From Scenedesmus sp. ARA3 (taxonomy: Eukaryota > Chlorophyta > Chlorophyceae > Sphaeropleales > Scenedesmaceae): a stretch of 64,000 bases of DNA. The stretch covers positions 1 through 64,000 of the forward strand of contig RWJK01000116.1 of NCBI GenBank assembly GCA_004335835.1, in the 5' to 3' direction. A program made the translations under genes and the position numbers. Below, in pieces: positions 1-11,946 of the stretch. The first letter of the stretch is position 1; the number at the start of each line of letters is the position of its first letter. The notes under the pieces were generated by a model. That model made no database searches and was not told where the DNA came from. It saw only the letters and a program-made list of their open reading frames with translations.

Positions 1-301
1 CACATGCTAATCTGAGGTTCAGCAGCCATGGTGGCCTTTCGGGGGACCACTTCTTGCCATGTGCGCATTATGTTGCATGATGCTTATGCTTGTAACGAAC
101 GCAATTCGGCAACATTCTTTCTATGTTGCGCTTCCTGTTTACATGCCAGAGCAGATGCCAGCAGTGCTGCACTGATTGCAGATCAGATCACTTGACATCT
201 ACAGCCAATCGTGTGCAATACATGCTTAATGGCTGCCTGGGTACCTCAGCGGCTTGTGCTGCTATGTCGTTGATGTTGCTCATTGACCTGTGTCATCGCA
301 G

Positions 302-3300
302 GCGGAGAATGAGCGCTCCTTCAAGCTGCTGCAGGTAAGCTGGCTGCAGCACAGCTGGCAGCTGCCCATCCTGCCAATGCATGCAACGAGCACGGCAACC
401 TTGCAATAAAGTGACTGCCAACTCCCCTGCTATGGCAGTGCAAGCACACAACACTTCAGCCATACAGGTGTGCGGCATGTGCACATGTGCAGCAGGGTGC
501 AGGCGTCCACCTAACCCCTGCCTCTGTCACCTGTCACTTGCCGCTTGTCACATGTGCCGCTGCCAGGACTACCTGCACCAGGCGCGCAGCCCCAGCCAGG
601 GCCCAGCCAGCCGTGTGGCCTACCACTTCAGGTTCTTCCTGCTGCCACAGCCACACGGTGAGCAAGACGCTGCCGCTGCTGCTGCTGCTGCTGCTGGGTT
701 GAGCTGTGCTTCAAAGCTGCTGTCAGTCTTAGTACTAGTGTGTGCTGAGGCAATCCTGCAGGGTAGGAGCAGTGGCTGGACGCCTGCAGGGCTGCAGTTG
801 CCACTGACACACGCCAAAGTACTACACGCACGTGCAGCACAAGAAACAAACAGCGGCCAGACATAATGACCGTATGCAACAATTCTGTTGCTCGACAACC
901 CCGCAGGCCTTGATGTAGAAGAGGAGCCACAGGAGCCACCATCACAAGCAGCAGCAGCAGATGCACCGCCAGGGCCGCAGTTCCAGCGCGTGCAGCTGTC
1001 GCTGCCACCCCCGCAGCCCAAAGCAGACAGCTCCAGCCCCGGCCTGTCAGCAGCAGCGCTGAAGGCACTCAGCAAGCTGCTGGCGCAGTGCGGCCTGCCG
1101 CCTGTGGCTGCCGAGGAAAGGGAGCAGCAGGCAGATGCGGCCGGCAGGCTCAGCACGTTTCTGCCAGAGGCGGCAGAGGTGCGCAGGAGGGCTGGAAGGT
1201 GCTGAGAAAGCAGCAGTGGCGGCGACGGCTGCGCTGTCAGCGGGGCAACCGCAGTGGCTGCCATGGTCGTTTGTGTGCAGCAACACATTACACGTGTGTG
1301 GTTGGATGTGGGATTTGACCTGATGCGATTGAACAACATGATAAATCACAAAGGTCTGCCACATCAGCACAACTGTCCGCACATCATGCTGGTCACGAAC
1401 TGCTACAGCCACATGCATCACAGCCGCCGCCCTTCTCGCTGCACATCCAGTGCTGACTTGCTCGTGCTGCAGGTGGTGCGGCAGCACGAGTCGGGTGCTG
1501 CCCTGGATGAGGTGCGCGTGGCCAACATGCGCGCTGCCATACGCATCGCTCACCGGGTGAGTGTTGGTGATATCTTGCAGCCCTGCATTCCCTGCAGACG
1601 CCTGCAGCCTGACATGCATGAGATATGTATTGCGCATGCGCATGATTACCTGTGACACACTCCCAAATCGTTGGTGGTCAGTCTGGCTGCATAGACGCAT
1701 GTAAGTTGCATGGTTTGTGGACCTGAGACAGCAAGGCACGCACAGCGTGCTTCATGCTACTGAGTTGCAAGCCTGTATCATTGTCTCCATCATGTTCATT
1801 GGGTAGGGTTGCAACAGTGCTGTGTGAGGCATGTGTGTGCTTGTATCGCCAAATCAAGTTGCATCTTCGGCGTGCTGCTGAGTCAGCAGTTCTGACAGGA
1901 CCATGCTGCTGCTGCTGCTGCTGCCTGCAGGTGGTTGCTGGCTTCCAGCCAGGTGCTTTCAGTGGACAGCAGCAGGTCGCATTGCTGCAGGTAGGAGGTC
2001 AGGTTGAGCACAGGCCACACGAGAAGCAGCAGAGCAAAGCATGGGGTTGTTGCGCAACGCTGTAAATGGATGTGAAGCCCCCACTTGTTTCTTGTTTGAT
2101 GCGCATAGGCATCCCATCGTCACCTGCAACAACTGGCAACTATGGCGCCTTTCTGACTTCTGCTGCCAGCTGTCTCAACCAACACCGTCGCCTGCAGACC
2201 CCCTGCTCCACCTTGCACCGCCACTCACAGCAAAGCACTCATCAGCCACACTCCATCTCTCACACCGCACTGCACCGCCACACACTGACTGCACACTGCT
2301 GCCCATGCAGCGCCTCGTAGACGCACTCAACTTACTGTCAGCTGAGTTCGAAGCCGAGGGAGCTACCCTGGACCTATCACGCCTGCACCTGCTCATCTGC
2401 AGCAAGACATCACTCGACAGCCTGGGCACACTCTGCCTGGCCAGTGATGATTCTGCAGAAGACTGGGCAGACTTCCTAGGGGGTGTAGATGCAGGATATG
2501 CGCGTGATAAGCGTGCTGCAGCAGCGGCACTGAGGCAGCTGGAGGCCGGCGTGGCTGCTGCGCTGGGCGTGCGCATGCTGTTCACTGCCGCGCATTACAT
2601 CATGACGCATGAGTACAGGTGCGGAGTTGTGCAGGGGCGCAGTTTGCTTGACTGCTTCAGCTTCGCCAGCTGCACTCTTGCAGGGTTTGCTGGTGTGTGT
2701 CGTGCTGTTGGCATTCCTTTTCTTCTCTCATGCCGTCCTGCCGCCGCTGTCACTGATGTTGCCTTCTACCACTGCCGGCAGGTCGTTCCTTGAGCGTTTA
2801 GCAGCGCATGCTGCTGAGCACGGCCCAGTGCAGAACCTAAGCAGCTGCAGCACTGAAACGGACAGCAGCACCAGCAGCGGTAGCAGCAGTAGCAGCAGCA
2901 GCAGAACCAGCAGCAGCAGCAGCAGAACCAGCAGCAGCCCGGTCAAGTCCTTGGCTGATGTGCCTGTGTATGTGGCGCCACCCATGCAGCACCAGCAGTA
3001 CGACGCAGCGGGCAGTGATCAGCAGCAGCAGCAACAGCAGGCTGTGCACGAGTCGGTTGGGTACATCAGTGTGACCATGGACAGCGCAGCAGCAGAGGTG
3101 TACCACACAATACAGGTGTGCTGTGGTTATCTTGCAGACAGGCAATGCACATGTGTACTAATGGATGCCATGGGCAGTAGAGTTGTTGACAGCTAAGTAC
3201 TCGCGCAACTTGCAGTCCCTGTGTTGCTTCTTGCACATCACAAGTACCATTGTTTTGCATGACAGTATCTGCTGAGCTGTTGCGCATAACATTCGCTACC

Positions 3301-3730
3301 ATTTGCAGGTTGCACAGCAATGTTCGGACACATATAGCTGCACCCATATGAAAACGCTTCCATCACACGCCTCTGTGCAATTCTTTGTGTATGCTGTTTT
3401 CTCTCACACTGACTGTGCACGGCTGCTCGCTGACATTGCTTGCAGGAACACGCTGCAGCAGCAGCCGCCATTCTGTCTGCCCGCCAGCAGCTGCAGCAGG
3501 AGCTGGCGGAGCTCACCGCCTCAGTGCGCAGCAGGCTGCAGCTGCGGCGGCTGATCAGGGACGCGCTGGTGTCACCGGCAGACTACAAGGCTGCCTGCAG
3601 GCGGCTGCTGCAGCACAGGGAGCACCTGCTGCGCTGCAACATCGAGGGCCTCAGCATTCGCGTGTCTGACAAGAACCGCGTGGCGGCTGACGGCTCGCTT
3701 GTGGACATTGCTTGGGACTTTGAGCCTTGA
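302..3730 (+). CDS. TCAIM: TCAIM-like mitochondrial protein (DUF4460/DUF4461), 5'-partial
   Basis: Exons read as 302-334, 567-657, 907-1178, 1473-1556, 1931-1990, 2311-2618, 2782-3115 and 3446-3730; the frame is kept throughout and TGA ends at 3730. The 488 visible residues follow human TCAIM (T-cell activation inhibitor, mitochondrial) block by block. NERSFKLLQDYL matches the start of the conserved region. A FRFFLLP strand and a KALSKLLAQCG helix follow, then IRIAHR, where the human protein has GIAHR. The C-terminal block CRRLLQHREHL ends in DGSLVDIAWDF, like human DGDLCIPWNW. Exon 7 carries a Ser/Gln-rich insert absent from the human protein. The start codon and targeting peptide lie left of the window. 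TCAIM is a poorly understood mitochondrial protein, so the role in algae is unknown. The family match is from remembered sequence, not a search. Confidence 0.8.
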
Positions 3731-5382
3731 CCAGGCTCCTGAAGGCTGCTGAGCCGGTTGACTCAAGTGGCGAGTGTTTGGCTTAGGCTGTGTAGCTGTG
3801 TCACTGACACAGGGCCTGTGCTGGCCCAGCTATACTAAAGAGCTAGTAGTTCTGTGCAGTTTGCTGCTGCGGTCGCCAGGTGTCTCAGCATGTGAACAGC
3901 GCTGCAAGCGCTGGAAGAGACTTGTGTACACTTGCAGCGCTGGGCATCTGGCGGAATAGTCGTCACCACAAGCAGCGCTGGCTAGTGCCTGCAGCGGCAG
4001 TATAAAGTGGGCAGGGCTGCCTTCTAGGGGGCGTCCCTGGGGAGGTTTGGCGAGTGGCAAACGCCAGGTCGTGGCACTTCTTTGCCGTCCTGTCAAGTTG
4101 ACAAGAGTGCCCTGGTGCGGCACAAGGCTTGCAGCGCTGCTGTTTCTATTGTCAATCTGGTAACATGCGGCTGATATTGTATTGTTCCAGTAGAGGTTGT
4201 TTTTTGCGTGATGATCTCAACATTTAGGTCGGACGGCCTGTTACATGGTGCATGTGAAAACAGCAGGCCGCCTGGCAGCACCACTCTCATGCACAGCAAT
4301 CACAGGTGACGGCGCACGCAACAGTGGGCAGCTGCAGCCATTGCAGTGACTCAGCCACGGCACATGCACAGGGCTTACTGCTATCGGCGTCAATAGCCAT
4401 GCACACAGCGTGAAAAACAAGCTGCACAGTCACTGTGCACGGTGCAGTGCCTTCAACACCATCATGTCACCCATCAAGCCACAGCCAACAGAGTACAATG
4501 CAGTGACCGAGCATGTTGCTGCAGCAATCACAATCCACGTGCACGCTAGCTGCAGCAGTGTACTACACTGTATGATACATGCAGCAGTACAGCACTCATC
4601 CCAGGACCTTGTGACACTCAGAGACGGCTGACACAAACATGGGCTGTGTATCAGCTATACCAGCAATGCACTTGTGCATATCATAGCGCCAGCGCCTCTG
4701 CAGAGGCTGCACGATATACGCACCCCACCAATTCACCTTGCAAGCAATGCTTCGGCGGTACAGGCAGACGCCGACAACAATGGCACATGACACCACAGTG
4801 ATGCACTGTGGCCAGCAGATACTCTGTTTGCGCTTTTTGTAAGCTCGCATGTGCAACAAACACATTTGGTGTTGCTGCATGGCAGTTGCCTGCCACAAAA
4901 ATGATAGCTGGCTCCTCTGTTTCCACTGTAGGTGCTGTTGACTGTACGTCCAGGCGCTGTGCAAGGTGCACAGGTGGGTTGGCCTGCGGCTGTGCTCTCT
5001 TGTTAAAGCCCACACCTGGCAAGTGAAGTGACATGATCAACAGCAACCATGCGTTGCTGCCACGCTGGTGTTATGACACAACTCCAACTCCCGCGCAAGC
5101 CTTGCATGAGCTCATGCTTCTGCATGGCGGTGATGCTGTGCCCAGGCAGTTGGCCAGCTGCGGTTGCGGCTGCAACCCATGGGCAGTGCAGCCGCTTGCT
5201 CTGGCAACATGTGGATGCACGTCGTCCGGCTGGTCCTGCGCTCATGACCGGTGCTTCAATGCAGAGCGGAAGGGGCTGGGTGAAAGTGCCACTGCAGCCA
5301 CCTGGCTGCCGAGTGCAAGGTGTTGATGGCGTGGTGTGGCTATAAGCTGTGAAGTGATGCCCTGCTGCTGCTGCTGCCCTGC
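3731..5382. other. Tail-to-tail intergenic region, no gene seen
   Basis: This lies between the stop of the TCAIM-like gene (+) and the stop of the TMEM230-like gene (-). I see no exon with family resemblance on either strand. It is best read as the two 3' UTRs. A TTACA at 4241-4245 (TGTAA on the minus strand) could end the TMEM230 transcript. Confidence 0.5.
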
Positions 5383-6547
5383 TCAGCTGGGAATGTCTGA
5401 CCAGCGGTAGCCAGGCACACCTCGCCACACACAAAAAGCGATCCAGCTGTGGTAAGCTCCTGCAACAGCATGCAGAAACAGCAGCGCCACAAGCACTCTT
5501 GCTGCTGAAGCTGCTTGTGTGCATGATGCCTAGTGGTCGGCGGTGCAACTGCAACCATTGCTTGATGCTCGGGTGGAAAGCCCATACTGCTGCGTCCCAA
5601 ACAAACCTTGGGTGAGACATGTTTGGCCCACAGCTGCTTTGAAGGTGCATATGTGCCTAACAAATGGTGTCAAGGTATACCATATACGTATCAAAGTCAG
5701 CAATGGTGCACTGCGCCGCAGTGCAAGCACCTTGCGGGCCCCTCACCTGGCACCAGGGTGATCAAGCCCACAACAGTAAAGCCGATCTCCTGCAGGCATG
5801 ACACAGCAGTAGCAGTATCAGCAGAGCATGTGGGTCTCTGATCTTGCACCTAATGTAACTGCGCTGCTGCAGCTGTTGCCAGCTGATAGCTGTGTTCAGG
5901 CCTGGCTGCATGTGCTGTGGCAGCTCAAGAAGATAACAGCAGGCTGCATCCATTGCATCTGCTGCAGCTCACCGCTTGCTCCTTGCCAAAGATCACTTGT
6001 GTGAAGTGCATCCAGGCCAGCACCAGTGCAGCCAGGCCAAAGGCCATCAGGAACAGCGCAAGAGCGATGGCCCCGTACGGCACCTCCTCTGGAGGGATGT
6101 CAAACCTTGCATCATGCTGCAGCTGCTGCAGAGAACATTGGCATACGGCAGCCATGCAGTGCTTTAGTTTCAAAGATCTCGAGGCTTGCAGTAGATGCAG
6201 TCTGCGTTGTGCAATCGCTGCACGCGGTGCTGTATATCAGTAGACAGGCATGCTGTGCTCAGGGCATCGCCTGTGACATCGCGCCAAGCTGCATATCAGT
6301 GCACTTCCTGATACTGGGCAGGGTTGGTGCATGCAAGTGCTGAGGGCTGCTGAGTCAACTCCCCCGCTGCTCCGCAGCCTGGAGCTCGCGTGGGCAACAA
6401 GGCTGTACAAGGAACACTTGCTGTAACTGTCCTTGCTGAGATCCGACAAGCCAGCAGCAGTAAGGCTGCTGTTACGACTCTACCCACCTCTTCTTGTTCT
6501 TCCCTTAACAATGAGTAGCCAGACCTGTTGCGGACGCTGGCACGCAT
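5383..6547 (-). CDS. TMEM230: TMEM230-like membrane protein (DUF872)
   Basis: Four exons on the minus strand: 6547-6488, 6125-5973, 5789-5747 and 5459-5383, giving 110 residues with TGA at 5385-5383. The protein starts MRASVRNRSGYSLL. A first membrane helix lies at about residues 39-61 (AIALALFLMAFGLAALVLAW) and a second at about 72-92 (IGFTVVGLITLVPG). It ends in WRGVPGYRWSDIPS. That ending is the hallmark of the family: plant and human TMEM230 end in a G-x-x-GY-x-x-x-x-IP pattern after a PGxYxxxIA helix. Human TMEM230 is about 120 residues and acts on vesicle membranes, so a role in the secretory or endosomal system is inferred. The gene is head-to-head with the lumen protein gene at 6878. 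The exon 2 acceptor could instead be the second CAG six bases on. Confidence 0.85.
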
Positions 6548-6877
6548 CAGCTTGGCTGTGTGGGGAGAGCAGAGGATCAGTTGCAGATCAGCACACTGCA
6601 AGCAAGGTGTGGCAAGTTTTGCTGAAAAGAGCGAGATGAGCGGATCTACATGAAGCACCTGGCGTGGTGGTGTGACTGGTGTCCTTGCAGACGACGCTGA
6701 TCAACACTTTCTGCGTGGTGACAGACCCTGGTACCAGAACACTTGAGGCCCAGGCCGAGGGTCCTATGTGTCCGATCCAGCAGCAGGACGCAGCGGCCCC
6801 TCACGCCCTCACATAGTCGCGAGTAGTTTGCCAGTGCAATCCCTACATTGCCGTCTGCCATTGTCAAGTCCGGAATC
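6548..6877. promoter_or_regulatory. Bidirectional promoter region, TMEM230-like / lumen protein
   Basis: Only 330 bp separate the start codons of the two divergent genes, so both promoters and both 5' UTRs must lie here. I could not pick out a specific TATA or initiator element. Confidence 0.5.
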
Positions 6878-7897
6878 ATGTCCTTCGCACTTGCACAGCA
6901 GGCTGGCTCACGCGCCCTGTCTGGCGCATTCCGCCCATCCAGGCCGCACGCACGCCCCATTGTCTGCAACAGCGCGAAGGCTGATGCAGATGCAGTGAAC
7001 CGTAGGAGCGCATTGACGGCAGGCCTTGTGGCGATGGGAGCTCTGGTCGCTGCGCCTGCCCCCAAGGCCTGGGCTCTGATGTGAGTCCTCTCCACAATTC
7101 AAATAAACCTTTCGATTCGCATTAGTCGCACAGCACGTTCGAGGCCGCAGCGTGCGCCAGGCATCCTTGCTGTCACTGCTGCTGCCTGCTGGTGGTGCTG
7201 TTGTGGTCCCTGCTGTCCCTCACCACTTCCACTGCCGTTGCTGATGCTGCTGCTCCCGCCAGCCCCGATGAGGAGGACGAGGAGCTGCTGGAGCGTGCCA
7301 AGGCCAACCGCAAGCAGCGCCTGGCAGCACAGAAGGAGACCACACGCAACTTCCTGAAAGAGGAGGGCGTCAAGGACAAGCAGCTGGACGCAGAGCTGCT
7401 GCCAGTGCAGAAGGCAGTCTTCCAGCTGGCCAAGTCGGGTGAGCAGCAGCAGCAGCAGCAGTGCTAGCAGCTTTGGGGCACTGGTTGGATGGCTATTTGA
7501 CTGCAGCAGTACGTACACACAGGCCAACGATATAGGTCGCATGTTTCCTTGCACGATGAGCTCTGTGCAGCCAGGCTGATGTCAAATTGGCTAGAATAAA
7601 GCACCGGCCAGGCTATCAATGTAGGCGAACAATCAAGAGGAGAATGTACGACCTCGGCACCTTGTGCAAGCAATGTGCATCGATGGCTGTTCACCTTGAA
7701 TGCATGTCACCATACAACTATACCCGAAACTGTGGCTAATCTCATGCAGCTGCTGAAACCCGCCACTCTTGGAGTGTCTGCTCAGACAGCCGCAGGCACA
7801 TGTCCGCATAAAGCACTCTCGAACCCGCGTGATCATGAAGCAACACATTGGTACCCAAACACAGCTGACACTGATGTCACACGCACTGCTGCTGCTC

Positions 7898-7928
<31 letters not shown>

Positions 7929-8202
7929 AGGCTCCCAGCTGGAGGCGGGCGACCTCAAGGGTGTGTCCGCCAACCTGGGCAGCGGCTGGGTGGGAGAGTT
8001 CCAGCGCGCCACCAGCGTGCTGGACGCCAGCGATGCAGAGAAGGCCAAGGCCGCGGCCGTGTTTGACGGCATCAGCAGCCTGCGCGATGTGGCAAACAAG
8101 GGAGACCTGCGCGGCTCCAAGCAGCAGTACGTGGCGCTGGTGGCTGCGCTTAACGACTGGGCCAGCAGCACCGGCCTGGCCGCAGACCTGAAGGGCCTGT
8201 GA
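6878..8202 (+). CDS. Tat-targeted thylakoid-lumen protein, possibly MPH2/TL16.5-like
   Basis: Three exons, 6878-7080, 7263-7438 and 7931-8202, give 216 residues. The N-terminus is a two-part plastid signal. A Ser/Arg-rich stromal transit segment is followed by twin arginines at 42-43, a hydrophobic stretch and an AWA cleavage motif at 64-66. Twin arginines before a hydrophobic core indicate the thylakoid Tat route. The mature part is acidic and helical, with a repeated Glu/Lys segment and the block LLPVQKAVFQLAKSG, and ends in DLKGL. It resembles small lumen proteins tied to photosystem II upkeep (MPH2/TL16.5), but that assignment is tentative; a PsbQ-like fold is the alternative. The upstream in-frame TTG at 6848 is rejected because the first ATG already starts a complete transit peptide. 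TGTAA at 8744-8748 follows. Confidence 0.75.
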
Positions 8203-8743
8203 GCAGCACGCCGCACAGGCACAGCAGCAGCAGCAGTGTTGAGGTACAATTGGTGTGTTGGACAGTACTGCCATGGCTTGCAGCCTTACTACGGCTGAGT
8301 AGGCAGGCCATCCGTGTGTTGGCGAAGGGTATACATGAGTTGGGAAGAGCGGTCCAGTGAGCATGTGAGCATGCAGCTGCCATGCAAAGCACCATCACCA
8401 ATTTTCAGGCTCACAGCCAGCCTCATTTGTGGGCTCGTGCATAAGCCATGATGTGGTGTGTGGCATGGATTTTGTTGCTGTCGCGTGCAGTGCAGCACTG
8501 GTTATTCTTGGGCATCGGCACTGCATGCACGTCGCGCCTCAGCTGCCACCGACGGCCTGTGAGCCGCTCAGCGGCAATGATGCTGTCGTGCTGTGACGCC
8601 ACGCGACGCGGCAGCAGTCTGCTGCTTTGCCGTGATGCTACAGCATGAGAGCCGCAGCCAGCGGGCTGGCACTTCTGTCTAAGGGTGCAGTGTTTGTTAT
8701 GTTGTTGATGACAGCATTGTGAGATCAGCCGGCGATTACACCA

Positions 8744-8748
8744 TGTAA
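8744..8748 (+). terminator. TGTAA poly(A) signal of the lumen protein gene
   Basis: TGTAA lies about 540 bases after the stop codon. TTACA at 8736-8740 gives the same signal on the opposite strand, three bases away. Confidence 0.5.
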
Positions 8749-10148
8749 GCAGAGTATCATACAGGTCCTCGCTGAGGCGGCGCCATCTGGCTCAGATTCT
8801 CATGTTCAAAACATAAGGCCGTCGCACATAACATGCGCTGCTCACAACAAGCACAGGCATGTGCACAGTCACTGAGTGTCAACAACTTGGCACGGTGCCA
8901 ACCGTGCACGCAGAGCCACACAGTACACACATGCTGCGCTGCATTAACATGCTTCTATGCAGCGTCCGGCCCAGTCAACCACATCTGCTACTCAAGCCAA
9001 TCACAAGCGCTACCTGAAACACCTCCAGCTGACTACAAGCTGAGCCCTTGCGGGCAAATTGCTAAGCCTAGTAGAACCATATCAGACAGATTTCAACTAT
9101 TCCCGTAGTAAACATGCGTAGCACTGCATCTGCATACCAGGCCACTTCAGCACATGAAATGTGGTGCCACCAGCAGTGCCTGCACTGCTGCAGTCTGTGC
9201 ACACCACCTAGCGGTCACTCATGGTACATTGCCGCCTGATGCTGCCGATGTGACAGCTGTGCACATGCTGGAATTACAAGCACCACAGCATCATGCCAGA
9301 GCTACACAACTGCATCATCTGCAGGTGCTGCCCATGTCATCTTCTTGCTGCTTGCAATCGGCAGCAGCAGCAATGCGCCTACTGCTGCTCTGGATTGACA
9401 TACAATACAACATGCACTGCTCGCTGAGCAATGCATGCGGCCTGCCGAAAGAACCGGCCAGATGTGCTCCAACAAGCAGCAGGTACGCACAATGAACTGC
9501 AATGTTGTTTGGCGGCTGCCAGCCATGTACTGTGTGGCTCAGCGCAGTGTTGCAGGATGGAACGCCCAGGTGCATGACCCTGCGCCCCTGCAGCTGCAAC
9601 GCAGGTCGAAGTTTTGACGTGTACGCTCACATCAGCAACCTTCAAATGCACATCATGCTCCTCCTGCTTGAGCCGGTGACAGCAGCACACACATGCAGGG
9701 CCAGCTGCACGCAACAGCTGGCAGCAGTCACCAGCAGCAGCAAACTTCAACTCCCTGGCACATATTCTCAACACCAGTTGTCAGCCAGGGTTGACAAAGG
9801 GATAACACCAAGCACGCAAACACTCTCAGAACTTGCTCATGAAATGGCCATGCTGCCATGCTTGCAGCCAAGTTCTTGGGCTGCTGCTTGCCTTGCTGTC
9901 TCTGCCTGACTGTCTCATGCGACGCCAACATGACAGCAATGCCAGCGCATGCAGCACAACTGTGCGACTAGGCAGCCCCAGCAGCAGACGCCTGGCTGCA
10001 GCTGCTGAAAAGGCAGCTGCTGCAGCGCAACCTTCGGTGTAATTGTGCAAGCTGCATGCAGCTGCATCAGTGTTCACAGTCCTGCTTCACAGTCCTGCTT
10101 CACGAGTGCCTAGGTCTCTCTGCACGCTCCTGCTCTGCCCTCATCAAT
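8749..10148 (-). other. 3' UTR region of the Mpv17-family gene, no gene seen
   Basis: The + strand is rich in C and A here, so the transcript of the minus-strand gene would be T/G-rich, as in other 3' UTRs of this window. TTACA at 9274-9278 is a candidate minus-strand poly(A) signal. Short open frames show no family resemblance. Confidence 0.45.
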
Positions 10149-11946
10149 TCAAGTAGCAGCTTCAGCATGTGCTGTAGCGCGGGGCACGACCAGAGCCTTC
10201 AGGCCAGCAGCTGCCTGAGAACGCTGCACCTCACCAGCAGCAATTACAGGTGCATGAACGGCTGCTGCAGGCGCTGCTGCTGCTGCTGCTGCTGGCTCAG
10301 CCACAGCCTGCACGACCTGCACCGCAGCAGCAGCCGGCTGCTCCACCGTGTCTGCTGCTGCTGCCGCTGCTGCTACGTTTGCAGTAGCATCCTCCAGCTG
10401 CGCTGTGGTGGGTGCTGCTGCAGCCACCTTGCCGCTGTCCAGGGCGCCACGCATGACGCTGATGATGACGGTCCACGCGAATGACACGCCCGCCACTGTG
10501 GCGACAAGGCAGCAAACGAGCAGCAACACAGGGAATGATGAGCCGAGACGTGGGCGATAGCAGCCGTATCACTCGCATACCTATGGCAACAGCCAAGCAC
10601 AGCTCCAGCACTTGAGCAGCTCCACAGTGCCAGCAGCGGACTCAGCAACTGTCAAAAGGCTTGTAGACTGAAAGAAACGTCTTCAGCCTACAGGCATGCG
10701 ATGCGTGCATGCTGCAAACCACGCAGCACACCCAGCGCATTCGTCCTGCTGCCAGCTGCGTTGCTGCTGACTCACCGAAGGGGATGCGCATGTGGCGCGG
10801 CACCACGCTGAAGTTGACGAGCTGCGCGGGCACCCAGATGGTCCACAGCGCCTTGCAGTTCTCCCACAGCTCGTTGCGGTAGCGCTGGAAGATGTCTGCG
10901 GGCGCGGCGCCCTCCACGTAGCCCTTGAGCGAGTAGAAGACCGGGAAGTAGAAGAAAGGGTGGCTGCGCGGGCAGCAGCGGCGGCAGTGCGGGCGTGACA
11001 ACCAGCGCGGCTTCGGCTAGGGGCTTGCAGAGGCAAACCAGGCAACTTGGTACGGCAACACGCGCACGCGGTGACGTGCTTTCACAGTACGTGATGGGCC
11101 ACTTTGAACCCGTTGCATGCGCTGGGAGCTAAAAGCTGCCGCAGCGCCACTGGAGCTGCTACCGGTATGCTTGCAACGTGACCAGCTGTCATGCAAGCAG
11201 TTGCAGCTCTGCACGCGCTGCTGGCATCCACCGCTGCCTTCAACCGCAGGCATCAACAGCTTGCAGGACCGGCCGCATGTACTCACTGGATGGCCTGGTC
11301 GATGAAGGTCTTGATGGGCGCTGAGCCCTTGTGGCCCAGCGCAGCAGTCATGCCGGCGCACCATCTCACAAACAGGTGGTTGTACAGGTAGTACTGGAAA
11401 CCACCCTGCGGAAAGAGTGTCAACAGAAAGATTTTGTGCGTCAAGCCGTAAGTTGAGACGCATCCGAAACTGATAATTGAAGGCACTGCTGCGCTCAGTA
11501 GCCAAGCGCCAGCTGGGCGCCAGGTGCATGCTGTTGCCTGTACTTGAACCTGCTACGGTGACTGCAGTGCTGCTGACTCACCAGGTAGAACAGGCCAAAG
11601 GAGATAAAAACCCCATGCCGCTTCCAGTCCACCTCCTCCCTCTTCTCAATAACCTGGCAGCAGGCACAGAGCAGCAGCACCTCAGTCTGTGGCCTCACAA
11701 CACCTACCACACCCACGAGCCCTGCTATGCTAGCACGCTTACAGCGTGCGCTTGCCTAGTTCATCTTCATCAGGCAGCACGGCCTACCTTTTGCGCAAAA
11801 AGATCGGCAGCGCTAGTCTTCACCACGGTTGTGACCACGCCGGTGCCGAATGGATACCTTTGGGCCACCTCATTGTACGCCCGTCCTGTTGCAACTAAAG
11901 GATACTTGAATGCGTTAAAAGCTCGCTTCAGTCCCCTGAGCGCCAT
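10149..11946 (-). CDS. Mpv17/PMP22 family membrane protein
   Basis: Five minus-strand exons, 11946-11788, 11653-11582, 11405-11287, 10963-10776 and 10495-10149, give 294 residues. The family core is complete: VVKTSAADLFAQK in the first helix, RHGVFISFGLFYL, then FYFPVFYSLKG, a WTIWVPAQLVNFSVVP segment and RIPFGVAGVSFAWTVIISVM. The W-x-x-WP-x-Q-x-x-NF-x-x-VP pattern defines Mpv17/PMP22 proteins, which sit in mitochondrial inner or peroxisomal membranes and form non-selective channels. About 90 residues of Ala/Val-rich tail follow the last helix, longer than usual for the family. Mitochondrion versus peroxisome cannot be decided from the sequence. It lies tail-to-tail with the lumen protein gene. 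Confidence 0.88.
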
